Source: Paralithodes platypus (Eukaryota > Arthropoda > Malacostraca > Decapoda > Lithodidae). Taken from it: a stretch of 64,000 nt of DNA. The notes under the pieces were generated by a model. It was not told where the DNA came from. It did not search any database and saw nothing but the letters and a program-made list of their open reading frames with translations. Shown here piece after piece: positions 62,084 to 64,000 of the stretch (its first letter is position 1; each line of letters begins with the position of its first letter). The position numbers were made by a program, and so were the translations under genes. The stretch is taken from NCBI GenBank assembly GCA_032716605.1, contig CM064480.1:21601651-21665650 (forward strand). Direction: 5' to 3'.

Positions 62084-62349
62084 TATATACCACCGGGATT
62101 CAAACCGGTTCTCACACATATTTTTTTGCCACCTTAACCATTACACCACAGGAGTTTATGCACACGCCATACGCTATATCCATTCTCGAATACTGGATCG
62201 TAATCTAATCATGTTCTTCCCAACCGCACTATGGTAGCCTACTGTTTAAGTGAGAGGGATTTCATGGGGCCAGATCATATAGACCCGGCCTCTCGAAGAA
62301 TACCTGACTAATATATTATTTTTATTAATACCCCACTCAACCCCAATGA

Positions 62350-64000
62350 AAAATATTAGGTAACGTTCTCTTCTACGTTCCAGTGGAGTACAGATTCAGT
62401 GCTCTTAAACGCTCCCAATAGTGTAGATGTTTTATCGAACTTATATGCGAAGTGAAATTTCTTTGTACACTCTCTACGTCATTTATTTCACCTGCTTTGT
62501 ATGGGGATGTTAATACGCTACAGTATTCAAGCCGCGGTAGCACTAGAGATTTGAAGAGCGTTATCATAGGCAATTCACCGCGTGTTTTAAAAGTACGCAG
62601 AATCCAACCCGTTAGACGTTTCGCAGCCGCCACTTTGACCTGGTTATGTACTTTGAAACCCATATTTTCAGACATTAATACCCCAAGGTCTTTCACACTG
62701 TCTTTCCGTTCTATTATGTGGTTAGATTCTGTTAAGTAATTTGTAATTTCTTTAACACCATTATTATCTCTGTACCGTATTAATTGGAATTTTTCCTCAT
62801 TGAATTGCATGTTGTTTTCCCTGGTCCACTGGAACACTACATTCATGTCTTCCTGCAGTCGGCCCGTGTCCTCTTGTGTGTTTACTATCTTGCTTAATTT
62901 TGTGTCATCAGCAAAAGACGACACCATACTGTGTCTGGTGTTGGTATCTATGTCGCAAATTAGTATGAGGAACAGAAGGGGCGCTAGCACGGTTCCTTGG
63001 GGCACTGAGCTTTTGACATCCGAAGGCTCAGAAGTGACTTGGTTTACTGCTACCGATTGTTTTCGGTTTACGAGGAAATTGTATATCCACCGTCCGATTT
63101 TCCCAGTTATACCTTTTGCTTTCAGTTTGTGGGCTATTATACCATGGTCACATTTATCAAATGCCTTAGCAAACTCGGTGTAAATGACATCCACGTTTTT
63201 CTTTTCTTCTAGCGCTTTAAGAATTTTGTCATAGTGTTCCAAAAGTTGTGAGAGACATGATCTTCCCGCTCTGAACCCATGTTGACCGGTGTTGTGTAGT
63301 TCATTTGCCTCCATGAATGTTGAAATTTTGCTTCGCAGGACTCGCTCGAAAACTTTAATGATGTGAGAGGTTAGAGCTACCGGGCGGTAGTTTTTTGGTA
63401 GTGCTTTACTCCCTCCTTTATGCAGTGGGGCAATTATTGCATTTTTCAAGCTATCTGGTATGTCACCAGTGTCTAGACTCCTTCTCCACATTATAGCCAG
63501 GGGTTTTGAGAGGTTTTCCTTACATTTTTTCATTAGGATCGAATTCCATGAGTCCGGGCCTGGTGCCGAGTGGGATGGCATGTTGGAAATGGCCCCTTCT
63601 ATGTCTTTTGGACCGAAATCAATATCCAGCATCTGAGGGGTTTCCGTGGGGGAGGTTTCCATGAAAAATATATTTTGGTCTCTGATGACTTTTGTTTCAT
63701 CAGGCTCACTGAATGCCATTTCATACTGCCTGCTTAAGAGTTCGCTCATTTCCTTTTTGTCCCCTGTGAAAGAGCCGTCCCCTTTGCTCAGTGGGCCGAT
63801 GTTTGATGTTGTTTTAGCGTTTTGTTTGGCGTATGAAAAGAAGTATTTGGAATTTTCCTTTATACCTGCAATAGCTTTCCTCTCCTCTTCCATATGTTGT
63901 AGTTCATATGATATTCTTAGCCTTTGTTCAATTTCCACAATTTCTCTATCTATTTCGACCTTTTGCCTATCCTGTAGATTTTGATGTGTGCGTCTTTGTG
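62350..64000 (-). mobile_element. LINE-theta: LINE running off the right edge, 3' truncated
   Basis: Minus-strand RT and C-terminal region. The 3' side is cut by the tRNA-like array at ~62350. It is a different lineage from the other LINEs here. Confidence 0.82.
62373..64000 (-). pseudogene. LINE-theta ORF2, RT part, open to window edge
   Basis: The frame is open from the window end to 62373 (over 540 codons; no start in the window). RT motifs are SAPGPDSWNSILMKKCKE, YRPVALTSHIIKVFERVL (near 63390), QHGFRAGRSCLSQLLEHYD, YTEFAKAFDKCDHGI, SVPQGTVLAPLLFL (near 63000) and catalytic FADDTKL (near 62920). The C-terminus reads DLGVLMSENMGFKVH, RLEYCSVLTSPY and WERLRALNLYS. There a one-base insertion (near 62385) turns the expected LERRRER into a stop, and the LINE is then cut. 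The endonuclease would lie outside. Confidence 0.85.

Larger units (their letters stand above)
60310..62345 (-). repeat. Tandem array of ~290-bp units each with a tRNA-like segment
   Basis: Four units are recognised by a tRNA-like block near 60385-60470, 60676-60755, 60965-61020 and 62085-62155. The first three are ~290 bp apart. The last spacing is ~250 bp after subtracting the MITE at 61206-62083. Between tRNA-like blocks the units share CACGCCTACGACTTATTATC, TTCTCGAATACTGGAT, CCGCACTATGGTAGCCTACT and CAGATCATATAGACC. Units are diverged by small indels. Confidence 0.8.

Noticed and set aside
60310..62345. Regularly spaced repeats resembling a CRISPR array
   Set aside because: Units are ~290 bp, fully repeated with no unique spacers, and carry tRNA-like blocks in clearly eukaryotic DNA.

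Overview
This window is eukaryotic, repeat-saturated DNA with no host gene I can defend. The mix of DIRS1-like tyrosine-recombinase retrotransposons, several CR1/L2-like LINEs with short direct-repeat tails such as AATTAGGTGAGTAC, piggyBac elements with their MITEs, and pogo/Tigger-like ends suggests an arthropod, most probably a decapod crustacean. The taxon is inferred from the repeat repertoire, not from a marker gene. Element names (DIRS-A to -C, LINE-alpha to -theta) are local labels.

1-17.7 kb is one nested stack. An old minus-strand LINE (LINE-alpha, pieces between 5386 and about 17640) was broken by a CAA-tailed SINE-like retroposon (16709-17231, with target duplication), a piggyBac MITE with a second MITE inside it (15676-16637), a structurally complete 8.7-kb DIRS1-like element (DIRS-B, 5943-14610) and, at its 3' end, a second DIRS (DIRS-A, window start to 5384). 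DIRS-A was itself hit by two SINE-like copies and a piggyBac MITE. DIRS-B has inverted terminal repeats, an internal complementary region, an intact 871-codon gag-like ORF and a decayed RT/RNase H/Dam-like/YR region. Its leader carries an unexplained array of CCGGCGGG motifs and a repeated hairpin.

17.7-31 kb is a piggyBac neighbourhood: piggyBac ends, a broken transposase gene (17952-20820), and a second transposase 3' portion (24769-25305). Both are followed by arrays of a 13-bp GTGAAAGTGACAC motif. Two LINEs lie among them. LINE-beta has an intact 1041-codon ORF2, and LINE-gamma has both ORFs open over their full length, which makes it the youngest-looking element here. A further MITE lies at 30397-30875.

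31-34 kb is a reversed fragment of a third DIRS (DIRS-C) interrupted by a 5'-truncated RTE-like LINE. 34.6-54.8 kb is the same ~10-kb arrangement twice, on the two sides of a 100-N gap: a minus-strand LINE with a TTAA element in it, then a Tigger-like element with a plus-strand LINE in it. It is most simply an unmerged contig overlap, and the first ~3 kb after the gap reads like unpolished sequence.

54.8-64 kb holds a decayed minus-strand LINE, CTT and pyrimidine-rich low complexity, a LINE C-terminal remnant, a tandem array of ~290-bp units each with a tRNA-like segment (split by an 878-bp TA-flanked MITE), and a minus-strand LINE running off the window end.

The coding functions are those of selfish elements: reverse transcription (RT/RNase H, endonuclease/RT), integration (tyrosine recombinase, piggyBac DDD transposase) and RNA binding (gag/ORF1). 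The least explained signals are the DIRS-B leader, the piggyBac 13-mer arrays, the SINE-like family with its fold-back copy, and the tRNA-like array.
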